Below, piece after piece: positions 26,342 through 36,177 of a DNA stretch of 64,000 nt. The translations under genes and the position numbers were made by a program. Each line of letters begins with the position of its first letter. Position 1 is the first letter of the stretch. The notes under the pieces are model-generated. The model saw only the letters and a list, made by a program, of their open reading frames with translations, was not told the DNA's origin and did no database searches. Origin of the DNA: Leptospiraceae bacterium (GTDB taxonomy: Bacteria > Spirochaetota > Leptospiria > Leptospirales > Leptospiraceae); contig JACKPA010000008.1 in assembly GCA_024233865.1 (NCBI GenBank), forward strand, positions 144,501 to 208,500, given 5' to 3'.

Positions 26342-27961
26342 TTAAGTATTCATTTTATATTCTTCTAATTTTAATTTTCCGTTTTCCAATAGGTCCTTTA
26401 ATTTGAATGCTTGACTGTTCATGTTTTTACTTTCTGTACTGAATTCTTGTGCACTTTCTGAATTTAACTGAACAATTTCTTCTATTTGTTTAAGACCAGA
26501 AATGATTTCTTGATAACTTTGGGATTGTCGCTCAACTATAGATGACATATCATCGGCAATCTTACCTAATTCTTGTGTTCCAGATGTTATAGATTGTAGG
26601 TGCTCGGACGTATGTTTTAGAAAATCATTAGCATGCTCAATTTTTTCCAAAATATTTTCTACAGCTATGGTAATGTTTTTAGAAGACTGTTTGCTCTTAT
26701 TAGAGAGTTCCCTCACTTCATTTGCAACTACGGCAAAACCAGCTCCTTTCTGCCCAACCTTACTTGATTCTATGTCTGCATTTAGTGCCAACATATTTGT
26801 TTGAGAGGAAATAGTTCCAATAAAGTTAATAATCTTTTTGATTTCATCAGCTCCTTCAATGATATGACTCATTGTTCTATTCAACTCTTTCATTTGGCTA
26901 TTTCCTTGGCTTGAAGATTTTTCACTCTTTTTGGCAAGTTCATGAATTCCTGTTGAATTATTAAGATTGGATTTTACTTGCAAAGATAGTTCTTCAATCG
27001 TTCTATTAATTCGTGTTAAAGAGTTTGCTTGTTGTGAAGAACCTTGTGAAAGGTTATTAGAAAAATTCAAAATTTTTTCAGAGGTGAAAAGTATCTGTTT
27101 AGAAAACAATTCAATTTCTTTAATGATTCCGGATAAAAAGTCTATTATTTCTTTGAGAGAGATTAAGTTTTGTTTATTCTTTTTTTCTTCATCCCTTGTT
27201 TTTGTATCTAGTTGGTTTAGTACATGAATTGCGTAACCAAGTGCAAGAATATAACCGAGCAAACGTATAAAATGCCATAACCACCAACCAGCATCCCATA
27301 ATTTGGAAAACTCAAATAAAATTCCAGCAATTCCTAGAAAAAGAGAAAAGAAGCAGAACAATATCTCGTCAAAAGCTTTTGAATTCCTGTACAGCAATAA
27401 GAGTTTTATACTCGCAAGAAGATACAATACACCACCAACTATATTTAAACCTCGTGCTGTAGGTGTAAACTCACCACTTTTCACCATGGAAGGTAGAGAT
27501 GATTTAAATCCAATGGATAAAATGCTAAATACAATTGAAGCGACTAAAATTAAGATTGGGATCCGGTTTCCAATCTTTTCGCTCAAATATTCCGGTAGCC
27601 ATGAAAACATAAATAGGAAGCCTCCAGCAAGTGTAGAGCAGCTATAAAGCCATACGAAATCAATCCCTGGATGAACGCAAGCATGGAACCCAGCTAAAAC
27701 ACCACCTCCTAAAATTCCAGAAGCTATCCAAAAATATGCCGCCGACATATTTCGATATTTTCTAAACCATAAAATGATTCCTGCGATTAAGAGCGCACTA
27801 AATGTACCGATCGTCTCTACAAATGAATGGACAGGTTCTGAGTTAAATTTAAAATCTTTTAAGAAGCTATTAGAAATATAGCTACCAAATAGGGGTACAA
27901 TTACAAAAATTATTGTTAATAAAATTAGAAAAAATTTTGACATTATTTTCCATATACTCAA
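26342..27961 (-). CDS. MCP with multi-helix membrane sensor domain
   Basis: This 539-residue receptor-like protein begins with seven or eight hydrophobic helices (about 10-240) in place of a periplasmic sensor, like the membrane-embedded sensor regions of some kinases. The rest is a signalling coiled coil (about 270-525) with the core SSQTNMLALNADIESSKVG. HAMP is absent. The Asp in place of the usual second Ala and the Lys in the hairpin differ from canonical MCPs. A ligand dissolved in the membrane or the membrane state itself may be sensed, which is inference. It is divergent from the response-regulator locus at 28338. Confidence 0.82.
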   Translation of the reverse strand: MSIWKIMSKFFLILLTIIFVIVPLFGSYISNSFLKDFKFNSEPVHSFVETIGTFSALLIAGIILWFRKYRNMSAAYFWIASGILGGGVLAGFHACVHPGIDFVWLYSCSTLAGGFLFMFSWLPEYLSEKIGNRIPILILVASIVFSILSIGFKSSLPSMVKSGEFTPTARGLNIVGGVLYLLASIKLLLLYRNSKAFDEILFCFFSLFLGIAGILFEFSKLWDAGWWLWHFIRLLGYILALGYAIHVLNQLDTKTRDEEKKNKQNLISLKEIIDFLSGIIKEIELFSKQILFTSEKILNFSNNLSQGSSQQANSLTRINRTIEELSLQVKSNLNNSTGIHELAKKSEKSSSQGNSQMKELNRTMSHIIEGADEIKKIINFIGTISSQTNMLALNADIESSKVGQKGAGFAVVANEVRELSNKSKQSSKNITIAVENILEKIEHANDFLKHTSEHLQSITSGTQELGKIADDMSSIVERQSQSYQEIISGLKQIEEIVQLNSESAQEFSTESKNMNSQAFKLKDLLENGKLKLEEYKMNT

Positions 27962-28243
27962 TCTTTAAGTTTTTTAATAGCAAAGTAGTCAAAGTTGCAA
28001 TAAAACTCAGAGTCTCAAGTCCATTTCAACTCTTCATAGTTAAAACTGCAAGGCCGACCTACCATGATAAAATCTATTTAACTCATGTTGCACACTGGCA
28101 ATATAAAAGAAAACAAAAAATATAAAAAATAAGACTGTTTTTCATTCTTTTAGTTAATAAATTGTTACCGATAATTGCTGAAGAGCCCATGAACATTTAT
28201 ATTTGATGAATAGTAAATAATTAATTTATACAGTTTTTACCAT
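27962..28243. other. Intergenic region, no gene seen
   Basis: This AT-rich gap lies between the start of the minus-strand MCP gene and the duplicated leader of the sensor locus. It should contain the MCP promoter. I see no repeat, RNA or convincing small gene in it. Confidence 0.5.
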
Positions 28244-28337
28244 TATCTACTTTTTATCTATATCTATAATTGACAAAAATTACTATAAAAATAAGTTATA
28301 GAACGTAGGTGTATTATTTATTTAAGAATATCGACCA
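28244..28337 (+). promoter_or_regulatory. Leader of the sensor locus, copy B
   Basis: One 17-bp unit (ATCTACTTTTTATCTAT) is followed by ATCTATAATTGACA and then by sequence shared with copy A at 21717. A TTGACA hexamer lies at 28270-28275. The -10 box is not clear. Conservation of ~80 noncoding bases in both copies simply reflects a recent common origin. Confidence 0.6.
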
Positions 28338-29570
28338 ATGAATAAAAAACAACCCAAAAGAATTCTGATAGCAGAAGATGAATTAGATTTGTCTACTATG
28401 ATGCAATTCATTTTACAAGAAAACAAATATGAAGTTACGGTTTGTGAGAATGGAAAGGATGCTCTGGAATCACACATAAAAGAGCCGTTTCCTTTGATTA
28501 TAACCGATTTGAATATGCCCGGTTTTGACGGAGAATTCTTGATAAGCGAATTAATCAAAAGAGAAATGCTTCCCGTTCTTCTCATTCACACCGTTGTTTC
28601 GGATATAAACAAAGTAATTGAAATTTTGAGAAAAGGTGCTTATGACTATATTCTAAAACCAATCAAAAACAAAGAATTTATTCATCATGTTGATAAAGCG
28701 TATGACTACTATCTTCTACAAAAATATCAAAAATCCATGGAAAAAGAAAGAGAAATCAGGACCAACTACCAGTTTAACTGGAATATTTGGCAAGAAGAAG
28801 TTACCAAAAGAATTACTGATAAAAAAGAATATGTCTTATTTGATAGTCTCCGAACCAACTTTACTCAAGGGCAAGGTTTTGGTGCTCTTGTTTCCACTGT
28901 TGCTCTGATCCAATCCCTATGTCAACTTGAAGAAAATGTTTATAAAGTTGACAAAGAAATTATGGACATGATTTTCTCAAATGTTCAATCCCTCAACAAA
29001 GTGATCGATTTGTTTAACGAAATTCGCCAAATCCTCAAGAACGGCTTGGAGCTTATGGTAGGAAGTATACAGGATTTTTACCAACTGTGTGTTGAAATAA
29101 CCTTTGAAATGAATGGATTTGCCAAGCAAAAAAACCAGACTATTCAATTATTCCAGAATGAAACGCAAAATGTCGATCAAAAATTAAAATTTCACAAAAC
29201 GTATATGAAAACCGTTCTGAAAGAACTCTTATTCAATGCATTTAAGTATTCTCTTAAAGATTCTGAAGTTATTATCATGACGGAGATTTTGGGTGGTCAA
29301 TTTTTAGTTTCTGTTCTCAATAAGCCGGAGATTGAGATTCCCGAAGAATATTCTAGAATCATTTTTGAGCCTTTTTGCCGAATAGCCGGTTTTGCTTATG
29401 AAACCTACCCTACTTACGATATGGGGCTGGGGCTTACTCTTGCGGAAAAGGTCATTCGACAACATTCCGGTAGAATTTCCATGTTCCCTGTAAAAAGTCA
29501 CCTGAAAAGTGAATCCGAATTATTTTATAGTTTTCAGATCGAACTGCCTTTGCTTAAAGAGGAAATGTGA
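28338..29570 (+). CDS. Response regulator fused to an HATPase-like domain
   Basis: The 410-residue protein has an N-terminal receiver domain (about 1-125; D57 in ITDLNMPGFDG, KPI with the conserved Lys) and a C-terminal histidine-kinase ATPase domain (about 280-405; KELLFNAFKYS, then DMGLGLTLAEKVIRQHSG). The middle helical part (about 150-265) contains no obvious HisKA H-box, so it may be a receiver-controlled kinase with atypical dimerisation or an ATP-binding switch. Its last codons overlap the GTG start of the hybrid kinase, indicating translational coupling. Confidence 0.85.
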   Translation: MNKKQPKRILIAEDELDLSTMMQFILQENKYEVTVCENGKDALESHIKEPFPLIITDLNMPGFDGEFLISELIKREMLPVLLIHTVVSDINKVIEILRKGAYDYILKPIKNKEFIHHVDKAYDYYLLQKYQKSMEKEREIRTNYQFNWNIWQEEVTKRITDKKEYVLFDSLRTNFTQGQGFGALVSTVALIQSLCQLEENVYKVDKEIMDMIFSNVQSLNKVIDLFNEIRQILKNGLELMVGSIQDFYQLCVEITFEMNGFAKQKNQTIQLFQNETQNVDQKLKFHKTYMKTVLKELLFNAFKYSLKDSEVIIMTEILGGQFLVSVLNKPEIEIPEEYSRIIFEPFCRIAGFAYETYPTYDMGLGLTLAEKVIRQHSGRISMFPVKSHLKSESELFYSFQIELPLLKEEM

Positions 29571-32155
29571 AGCAGAAACTCAGTATAGTTCAAAATCAAA
29601 TTTATATAATCACGTTATCCCTTTTCTTTTTGGCTTTTATTTTTTTATTGAAAGAGGTCAAAATGGATTGGATTCATAAACTTTTTATTCATATAACAGT
29701 ATTTTCGTTTTTTTCCATATACTTTTTTTATATGAAAAAGGAAAAAAAACGAATCTTAAAGCAATTAATGAAACTGGAAACGGCAGTCGAAAGTGTAAAA
29801 TCTACCATTGTGATTACAGATGCCAATGGAAACATAGAATACGCCAATCCCTATTTTACGGATTTGACCGGTTACACCTTGAATGAATGTATTGGGAAAA
29901 ACGTAAGAATTTTCAATTCCGGTTATCATAAAAAAGAATACTATGAAGAACTGTGGAACACGATCCATTCGGGAAAATCTTGGGAGGGTGAATTTTTCAA
30001 CCAGAAGAAAAACGGTGAGTACTACTGGGAAAACGCAACTATCTCACCCATTCGCAATGAGAAGAATGAAATAACAAATTTCGTTGCCGTTAAAACAGAT
30101 ATTACGGAAAAAAAAGAAACAGAATTGGAATTGAATAAACATCGTAACCATCTTGAATGTTTGGTGACTGAGAGGGCTAACGAGTTACTGGAAGCAAAGA
30201 AAATTGCAGAAGAGGCAAACCAAACAAAAACTGAATTCTTTGCCAGTATCAGCCATGAATTACTTACACCTCTGAATGCGATTATAGGGTTTTGCGAACT
30301 CCTTTCTCCTTTGATTACTGATGAAAAGAGAAAAGATTATGTCGAATCTATCCAAATTGCAGGGAAGAATTTGCTTGCCTTGATAAAAGATTTGTTAGAC
30401 ATGTCCAAATTAGAAGCAGATAGATTACAACTCCAACCCATTCCTGTAAACATAACCAACCTCATTCAAGAAGTATTTAAGGTCTTTACCCTAAACGCTA
30501 AAGAAAAAAATCTTGAGTTTTCAATCCAAATATCAAAAAAATTGCCTATATTATTGGTGGATGAATCTAAAACTCGCCAAATCCTTTTTAATCTATTAGG
30601 AAATGCTTTCAAGTTTACGGAAAAAGGTTTTGTAAAATTGAAAGTTCGAGATTGGAAGTTTCAGAATTCAAATAGCGTTAGTTTGTTCTTGTCCGTAGAA
30701 GATTCTGGTATTGGGATACCTAAAGAACAATTCAACACAATTTTCGAACCTTTTCGGCAAGCTTCTGGACAGGATTTAAAGGAATATGGTGGGACCGGTT
30801 TGGGTTTGAGTATTACCAAAAAATTAGTTGAAAAAATGAATGGAAGTATTCGCGTCCGCAGTCAAGTGGGAAAGGGCAGTAGGTTTTCAGTTATACTAAA
30901 AAAATTGCCGATTACCGGGGAAGCTACAGATAGTGTTTATCTTGAGCCAAAGATACTGGTAAAAAAAGAAGAACTGTCTGAAGATTCTTTTGATTCTTTT
31001 TCCGAAACGGAAAAGGCAAACAAACAAATTCAAACAACACAAGATAACAAGTCACCCTTAATTCTTCTGGTTGATGATAACATGGAAAATTTACAAGTGT
31101 TAGAGAATCTACTGGGTATACAAGGCTATCGAACAGCATTGGCTCGTAGTGGAAAATTTGCAATGGACTTTTTAAGAAAAAATAAGCCGGATTTAATTCT
31201 ATTGGACATCATGATGCCTGAAATCGACGGATACGAAGTCTGTAAAGAGTTTAAGAATGATGAAGAAGCAAAAGACATTCCTATCATTTTCCTGACTGCC
31301 AAAACAGGTATTGATAGTATCGTAAAAGGCTTTGAATGTGGAGCGGTTGACTACGTGACAAAGCCATTCAACTCGAGGGAATTGTTTACGAGAGTTTCAA
31401 CTCATTTGGAACTAAAATTAACACAAGAAAAACTTCTCCAAAAGGTAGAAGAACTGGACACAGCAAATGCGACCAAAGATAAATTTTTCTCTATCATAGG
31501 TCACGACTTATCCAACCTTTTTGGAAGCTTTCTGAATATAATGGAAATGTGGAGATACTACAAAAATGGTGTCCCGGAAGATCAGTTTGTTAAAGTATTG
31601 AATTCCGTTCAAAACTCTGCCGAAATGGGTTATACCCTTTTATTGAATTTGTTGGAATGGTCGAGGCTACAAACGGGAAGAATGCCATTTAAGCAAGAAA
31701 GGATTCACCTAAAACAAATGGTAGAAGAGACTTTTAGGCTACTCGAAAGCAATGCAATGAAAAAAAACATTGAAATGAGCTTAAATATTCCAGAAGATAT
31801 TACCATTTTTGCAGACATAAATATGTTGGATACAACCATTCGAAATTTGGTATCCAATGCCATTAAGTTCACACCTAATGGTGGAGAAATATCCGTAAGT
31901 TCCGAAAGGAAGGATAGTTTCATAGAAATCGCAGTAAAAGACAGCGGCGTAGGGATTGAACCGGAAAACCTTCAAAAGATTTTTCAAATAGATACAAAAC
32001 ACAAAACATTTGGAACGAATAAAGAGAGAGGAACCGGCTTGGGACTCATTTTGTGTAAAGAATTTGTAGAGAAACACAAAGGAGAAATTAATGTAAACAG
32101 CACTCCGAATGAAGGAAGTCAATTTTTTATCAGACTTCCACTTTTGTCTTGTTGA
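29567..32155 (+). CDS. Hybrid sensor kinase with two kinase modules: PAS-HK-REC-HK
   Basis: The 862-residue protein starts at GTG 29567, overlapping the previous stop. It has two membrane helices (about 11-28 and 36-55), a PAS/PAC sensor (about 65-185), a first kinase core with H230 (SISHELLTPLN) and ATPase (about 335-455), a receiver (about 505-620; D547 in LLDIMMPEIDG), and a second kinase core with H646 (IIGHDLSNLFG) and ATPase (about 745-860). Two complete kinase cores flanking a receiver suggest an internal phosphorelay. The last 346 bases are near-identical to the remnant at 21917. The final residues (PLLSC) differ from the remnant, where homology ends. Confidence 0.92.
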   Translation: MKQKLSIVQNQIYIITLSLFFLAFIFLLKEVKMDWIHKLFIHITVFSFFSIYFFYMKKEKKRILKQLMKLETAVESVKSTIVITDANGNIEYANPYFTDLTGYTLNECIGKNVRIFNSGYHKKEYYEELWNTIHSGKSWEGEFFNQKKNGEYYWENATISPIRNEKNEITNFVAVKTDITEKKETELELNKHRNHLECLVTERANELLEAKKIAEEANQTKTEFFASISHELLTPLNAIIGFCELLSPLITDEKRKDYVESIQIAGKNLLALIKDLLDMSKLEADRLQLQPIPVNITNLIQEVFKVFTLNAKEKNLEFSIQISKKLPILLVDESKTRQILFNLLGNAFKFTEKGFVKLKVRDWKFQNSNSVSLFLSVEDSGIGIPKEQFNTIFEPFRQASGQDLKEYGGTGLGLSITKKLVEKMNGSIRVRSQVGKGSRFSVILKKLPITGEATDSVYLEPKILVKKEELSEDSFDSFSETEKANKQIQTTQDNKSPLILLVDDNMENLQVLENLLGIQGYRTALARSGKFAMDFLRKNKPDLILLDIMMPEIDGYEVCKEFKNDEEAKDIPIIFLTAKTGIDSIVKGFECGAVDYVTKPFNSRELFTRVSTHLELKLTQEKLLQKVEELDTANATKDKFFSIIGHDLSNLFGSFLNIMEMWRYYKNGVPEDQFVKVLNSVQNSAEMGYTLLLNLLEWSRLQTGRMPFKQERIHLKQMVEETFRLLESNAMKKNIEMSLNIPEDITIFADINMLDTTIRNLVSNAIKFTPNGGEISVSSERKDSFIEIAVKDSGVGIEPENLQKIFQIDTKHKTFGTNKERGTGLGLILCKEFVEKHKGEINVNSTPNEGSQFFIRLPLLSC

Positions 32156-32172
32156 CAATTAGCAAATTTATA

Positions 32173-32219
32173 AGGTTTATCTATGAAAACAAATAACGTG
32201 CTAGTTTTAGACGATGAAA
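32173..32219 (+). pseudogene. 47-bp fragment of the REC-PAS-kinase gene start
   Basis: These 47 bases are identical to 23935-23981: the leader AGGTTTATCT, the start codon and the first 12 codons (MKTNNVLVLDDE). The match stops abruptly in front of the 3' end of yhhQ. It shows that a full REC-PAS-kinase gene once followed the hybrid kinase here. Confidence 0.9.
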
Positions 32220-32261
32220 CCTTACAACCGACTTGTATATCTTTTCCGCAATCCGGACAGA

Positions 32262-32951
32262 TTATGTTTCAACTTCCACCCTATCTTTCAACAATTTTAC
32301 CCCCAAATAAAAAAACGGAGTATCCAGCAATGCTACAATAAACTTAAACAAATAAGAGTAAAGAATCAACTCAATAACTTTTTCCATAGGAAGGAGACCT
32401 ACAAAGGTAATGGACATTACCGCTACAGTATCAACAATCTGAGAAAGCATCGTAGAGCCATTGTTTCGCAACCAAAGGTGTTTTCCCTTGGTGAGTTCTT
32501 TCCAAAAATGAAACAAATGCACATCTACCATCTGAGCAACCAAATAGGCAATCATAGATGCAATGGTTCCACGAATCATGTAGCCATAAATATAATTAAA
32601 AGTATTCTCTTTCCCAGGTTCGGGAAGTTTCGCAATGGCATTAAACCACTCCGGATCAACCGGCATGTAGTAGCCTATCGTTGTAACGAGTAGCATAAAA
32701 ATATTCATCATAAAACCAACCCATACAACAAAGCTAGCTCGCTTTTTTCCATACAATTCAGAGATCAAGTCTGTGGCTAAAAAGGTAATGGGATAAGGAA
32801 TTATTCCTACCGGTATTCCAATGCCAAAAAACGAAAATATTTTTGTGATGCCAATTAAATTAGCCATTACAAGAGAGGAAATAAAGATGGCTGATAAAAT
32901 TAAAAAAACTCTTTCTCTGTATTCCAATATGTGCCCCTTAACTTCATTCAC
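32262..32951 (-). CDS. yhhQ: Queuosine precursor transporter
   Basis: This 229-residue inner-membrane protein has six or seven helices. Family-typical stretches are visible: IFISSLVMANLIGITKI, PYPITFLATDLISELYGKK, and LSQIVDTVAVMSITF. YhhQ imports preQ0/preQ1 for queuosine in tRNA. The start overlaps the end of the NarL-type gene by 8 bases, so the two may be co-expressed. The 3' end abuts the truncated fragment at 32173 but the protein looks complete. Confidence 0.9.
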   Translation of the reverse strand: MNEVKGHILEYRERVFLILSAIFISSLVMANLIGITKIFSFFGIGIPVGIIPYPITFLATDLISELYGKKRASFVVWVGFMMNIFMLLVTTIGYYMPVDPEWFNAIAKLPEPGKENTFNYIYGYMIRGTIASMIAYLVAQMVDVHLFHFWKELTKGKHLWLRNNGSTMLSQIVDTVAVMSITFVGLLPMEKVIELILYSYLFKFIVALLDTPFFYLGVKLLKDRVEVET

Positions 32952-33615
32952 TTTTGTGAATGGAAACTAATTCATCATCTTGTACGACATTCCAAATATA
33001 GGCAAGTCGAACAAGCTTCGGAGTAGGTAGTTTTCCTACTTTTTCGGAAATATTGCGTCTATGAGTTTCTACCGTTCTTATGGAAATGTTCAATTTTTCA
33101 GAAGTCTCTTTTTGACTGTAACCTTTTACCGTTAATTTCAAAATTTCAAGCTCTTTGGGGCTCAAATTCCTAAATGGATTGGCGGCATCAGGCTTTTTGT
33201 TTGGAACTACAGGAACTTCGTCGACATTAGAATAATATGAATCTCCCGCAAGCACTGATTGAATGGCGGTCAAAATAGTGTTTCGCACCTCTGTTTTAAA
33301 AATATAGCCGTTAATTCCATATTCCTTGGACATCTTTAACAATCTGGGATCACGCGAAGAACTAATAATAATAGATTTTAAATTAGGATGCTGCTCTTTG
33401 GTTTTAAGTATTGTTTGTATACCGTTCATTCCAGGAAGAACAAAGTCTACAATGATAATGTCGCAATACTCTTTTTTGATAATTTCTAGTAATTCTTCTC
33501 CACTTTCCGCTTCCCCCACAACATTCCAATCAGGAGACTTTTCTATCGCAACCTTTAAGCCCAATCGGAAGATTTCATGATCATCAGCTATTATAATTTT
33601 TTTTAATTTGTCCAT
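32944..33615 (-). CDS. NarL/LuxR-type response regulator
   Basis: The 223-residue two-domain regulator has a receiver (about 1-120; D57 in IIIVDFVLPGMNG, conserved Lys in FKTE) and a LuxR-type helix-turn-helix (about 148-215; LSPKELEILKLTVKGYSQKE, ISIRTVETHRRNIS). It should be a DNA-binding transcription factor. The cognate kinase is not adjacent; the hybrid kinases ~1-10 kb away are candidates. It is upstream of and overlaps yhhQ. Confidence 0.92.
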   Translation of the reverse strand: MDKLKKIIIADDHEIFRLGLKVAIEKSPDWNVVGEAESGEELLEIIKKEYCDIIIVDFVLPGMNGIQTILKTKEQHPNLKSIIISSSRDPRLLKMSKEYGINGYIFKTEVRNTILTAIQSVLAGDSYYSNVDEVPVVPNKKPDAANPFRNLSPKELEILKLTVKGYSQKETSEKLNISIRTVETHRRNISEKVGKLPTPKLVRLAYIWNVVQDDELVSIHKSE

Positions 33616-33750
33616 AATTTACTTAATCCTTAGAAACTTATTGCAAAAAATACTTATGGTTTATTCTATGAAAAATAAATATATGTTAAAATACAATCAA
33701 AAGTTACCATACCATACTAAAAACGAATTTTTATAAGGGAAAACCTGTCA

Positions 33751-34875
33751 CTACAAAAATTCTTTTTTAATCGCTTCCGTATTTTCACCTGGCGAAGGAA
33801 CTTTCCCGAATTTATTTTGCTCTAAACCTACAAATAGGGCTGGTCTCTCGACTAATTTTGCCATTCCGGAAGAAGTTTCTACCTCTGTCATTCTCAAATG
33901 GGGATGCTTGGAAAACTCTTCTACGCTATTGACCCTTCCATAGGCAATGGAAGAGTTCTCTAATTTTTCAATTATGGATTCCATTGGCAAGTTACCAAAA
34001 ACCCCGTCTATGATGCGATTCAGCGCGTCTCTACTCGCAACCCGCAAGCTGTTATTTTCAAATTGTTTATATTCGGGACTATCTTTTTTTTCCAAAACTT
34101 CATCCCAAAATTTCTTAAACTCTCTCTCGTTTTGAATGGAAATCAAGACTTCTTTTCCGTTTCTGTCCTTGTAGGGACCATAAGGTGCAATGGAAGCATG
34201 GTGCATGCCCGTTCTGGATGGTGGCTTTCCAGCATATATTTGGTGAAGCAGAGGCACACTCATCCAGTCCGCCATACAATCAAACAAAGAAATTTTGATA
34301 GAACTTCCCTGTCCTGTTTTTTGTCTAAAAATGAGAGCTTCCAAAATAGATGTATAGGCATACATTCCGGCTGATATATCACAAACCGATATACCAGCTT
34401 TTGCTTTTACCTCTCCATCGCCGGTTATAGACAAAAGCCCTGTTTCACCCTGTAATAAGTTATCGTAAGCTTTCATGTCTTTACACGGTCCCGTTTCTCC
34501 ATAACCGGTTATGTCACAGGTTATTAAACTTGGTTTTTCTTCCCTTAATTTTAAGGAGTCAAAGCCAGACCTTGCGGCGGCACCGGGAGCCAAATTTTGA
34601 ATAAACACGTCTGCATGGGAAATTAGCTTTTTTAAAAAAGAATTATCTTCCGAATTTTTTATGTCCAAAAAAACGGATTCTTTTCCCCTGTTTATCCATA
34701 CAAAATAAGCACTTTCTCCATTCACAACATGGTCATAGTAGCGAGCAAAGTCTCCTTCAGAAGGGCGTTCGACCTTGATAACTCTTGCACCGGAATCTGC
34801 TAGTCTCGAAGACGCAAAAGGAGCAGCAACCGCTTGTTCCAAAGAAACAACCAATAAACCTTCTAGGATTTTCAT
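33751..34875 (-). CDS. CaiB/BaiF-type (family III) CoA transferase
   Basis: I place the start at ATG 34875 (MKILEGLLVVSLEQ), directly after the acyl-CoA dehydrogenase stop; an upstream start at 34905 would overlap it. The ~374-residue protein has the family III pattern: VVSLEQAVAAPFASSRLADS, RVIKVERP, FARYYD, VWINRGKESV, SLFDCMADWMSV and the Asp in ITCDITGYGETGP. It moves CoA between carboxylic acids. Paired with a dehydrogenase, it probably activates or recycles an organic acid; the substrate is unknown. Confidence 0.85.
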   Translation of the reverse strand: MKILEGLLVVSLEQAVAAPFASSRLADSGARVIKVERPSEGDFARYYDHVVNGESAYFVWINRGKESVFLDIKNSEDNSFLKKLISHADVFIQNLAPGAAARSGFDSLKLREEKPSLITCDITGYGETGPCKDMKAYDNLLQGETGLLSITGDGEVKAKAGISVCDISAGMYAYTSILEALIFRQKTGQGSSIKISLFDCMADWMSVPLLHQIYAGKPPSRTGMHHASIAPYGPYKDRNGKEVLISIQNEREFKKFWDEVLEKKDSPEYKQFENNSLRVASRDALNRIIDGVFGNLPMESIIEKLENSSIAYGRVNSVEEFSKHPHLRMTEVETSSGMAKLVERPALFVGLEQNKFGKVPSPGENTEAIKKEFL

Positions 34876-34876
34876 T

Positions 34877-36025
34877 TCAATAAGACCTCGGCAAACCAAG
34901 GACATGCTCAGCGATATAAGATAGAATCAAATTTTTTGACAATGGAGCCACTTGGTACAATCTTGTTTCCCTGAACTTTCTTTCTATATCATACTCTGCC
35001 GCGAAACCAAAACCGCCATGTGTTTGAATTGCTGCATTAGCTGCTTCCCAAGATGCCTCGGAAGATAGAAGCAGAGACATGTTTGCTTCTTTTGCACAAG
35101 ACAAACCGGAATCAAAAATCTCACATCCTTTTTGCACCATTAATTCTGCTGCACACATAGAGGCATAAACTCTGGCAAGTGGAAATTGTATGCCTTGATT
35201 TTGTCCAATAGGACGATCAAATACAACTCTTTTATTTGCATACTCACAAGACTTCTGGATAAACCATTTTGCATCTCCGATACACTCGGAAGCAATTAGC
35301 AGCCTTTCAGCATTCATTCCATCCAATATATAATAAAAGCCTTTTCCTTCTTCTCCAATCAAGTTTTCTGATGGAATTTCCAGATTATCAAAAAAAATTT
35401 CCGTTGTAGAGTGGTTCATCATTGTTTGAATCGGACGAATGGTTAAGCCCGATTGAGTTGCCTTTTTTAGATCAACCAGAAATGCAGATAGTCCATGGGT
35501 CTTTTTGGAAACTTTGTCCAAAGGCGTTGTCCTTGCCAGAAGAACCATTAGATCGGAATACATGGAACGGGAAGTCCAGATTTTTTGACCATTGATACGA
35601 TATGTGTTTCCAACCTTTTCTGCCCTGGTTTGGATTCTGGTTGTATCACTTCCTACGTTTGGTTCGGTAACAGCAAAAGCCTGTAATCTCAGTTTTCCTG
35701 ATGCAATATCAGCGAGGTATTTTTCCTTTTGTGCCTCACTTCCATGCCGCAAGAGGACTCCCATTGTGTACATTTGGGCGTGGCAGGCAGAACCATTACA
35801 ACCATTCGCTTGAATTTCTTCCAAAATAACGGAAGCCGCCCTCAAGTTCAAGCCTGAACCACCATATTTTTCCGGAATCAATGTAGCTAAATAGCCAGAA
35901 TTCGTAAGAGCTTGGACAAATTCTTGTGGATATTTTTCCTCTTTATCCAAAGCCTGCCAATAATTTCCGGGATAGTCCTTGCATACTGTTTGCACACCTT
36001 TTCGTAATTCTTTGTGTTCTTCCAT
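34877..36025 (-). CDS. Acyl-CoA dehydrogenase
   Basis: The 382-residue flavoenzyme has the FAD-binding stretch FAVTEPNVGSDTT (about 122-134), the middle beta domain and C-terminal helices with HGGFGFAAEYDIERKFRETR. It oxidises an acyl-CoA at the alpha-beta bond in the cytoplasm. The usual C-terminal EGT with the catalytic Glu is replaced by YQVAPLSKNLILSY, so the catalytic base must lie elsewhere, as in some other dehydrogenase subfamilies. It is the first gene of a two-gene unit with the CoA transferase. Confidence 0.9.
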   Translation of the reverse strand: MEEHKELRKGVQTVCKDYPGNYWQALDKEEKYPQEFVQALTNSGYLATLIPEKYGGSGLNLRAASVILEEIQANGCNGSACHAQMYTMGVLLRHGSEAQKEKYLADIASGKLRLQAFAVTEPNVGSDTTRIQTRAEKVGNTYRINGQKIWTSRSMYSDLMVLLARTTPLDKVSKKTHGLSAFLVDLKKATQSGLTIRPIQTMMNHSTTEIFFDNLEIPSENLIGEEGKGFYYILDGMNAERLLIASECIGDAKWFIQKSCEYANKRVVFDRPIGQNQGIQFPLARVYASMCAAELMVQKGCEIFDSGLSCAKEANMSLLLSSEASWEAANAAIQTHGGFGFAAEYDIERKFRETRLYQVAPLSKNLILSYIAEHVLGLPRSY

Positions 36026-36177
36026 TAGCCTCTAACCAATAATTCTATCGCATAACAGGGGATATCCCAAATTTGGTTGTATAGGGCAAAATTACCATTG
36101 GAAATTTTGATTCCCAAAGTATTTGTAACAATTTTTACCTATGGAAGGGAAGGTATTCTGATTTGATAGAAAAGATT

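Noticed and set aside
32214..32693. Plus-strand open frame of 159 codons
   Set aside because: It is antisense to yhhQ, which is well supported, and has no recognisable protein features.
21148..33615. Complete chemotaxis gene cluster
   Set aside because: MCPs and kinases are present but no cheA, cheW, cheR, cheB or cheY-only genes can be seen.
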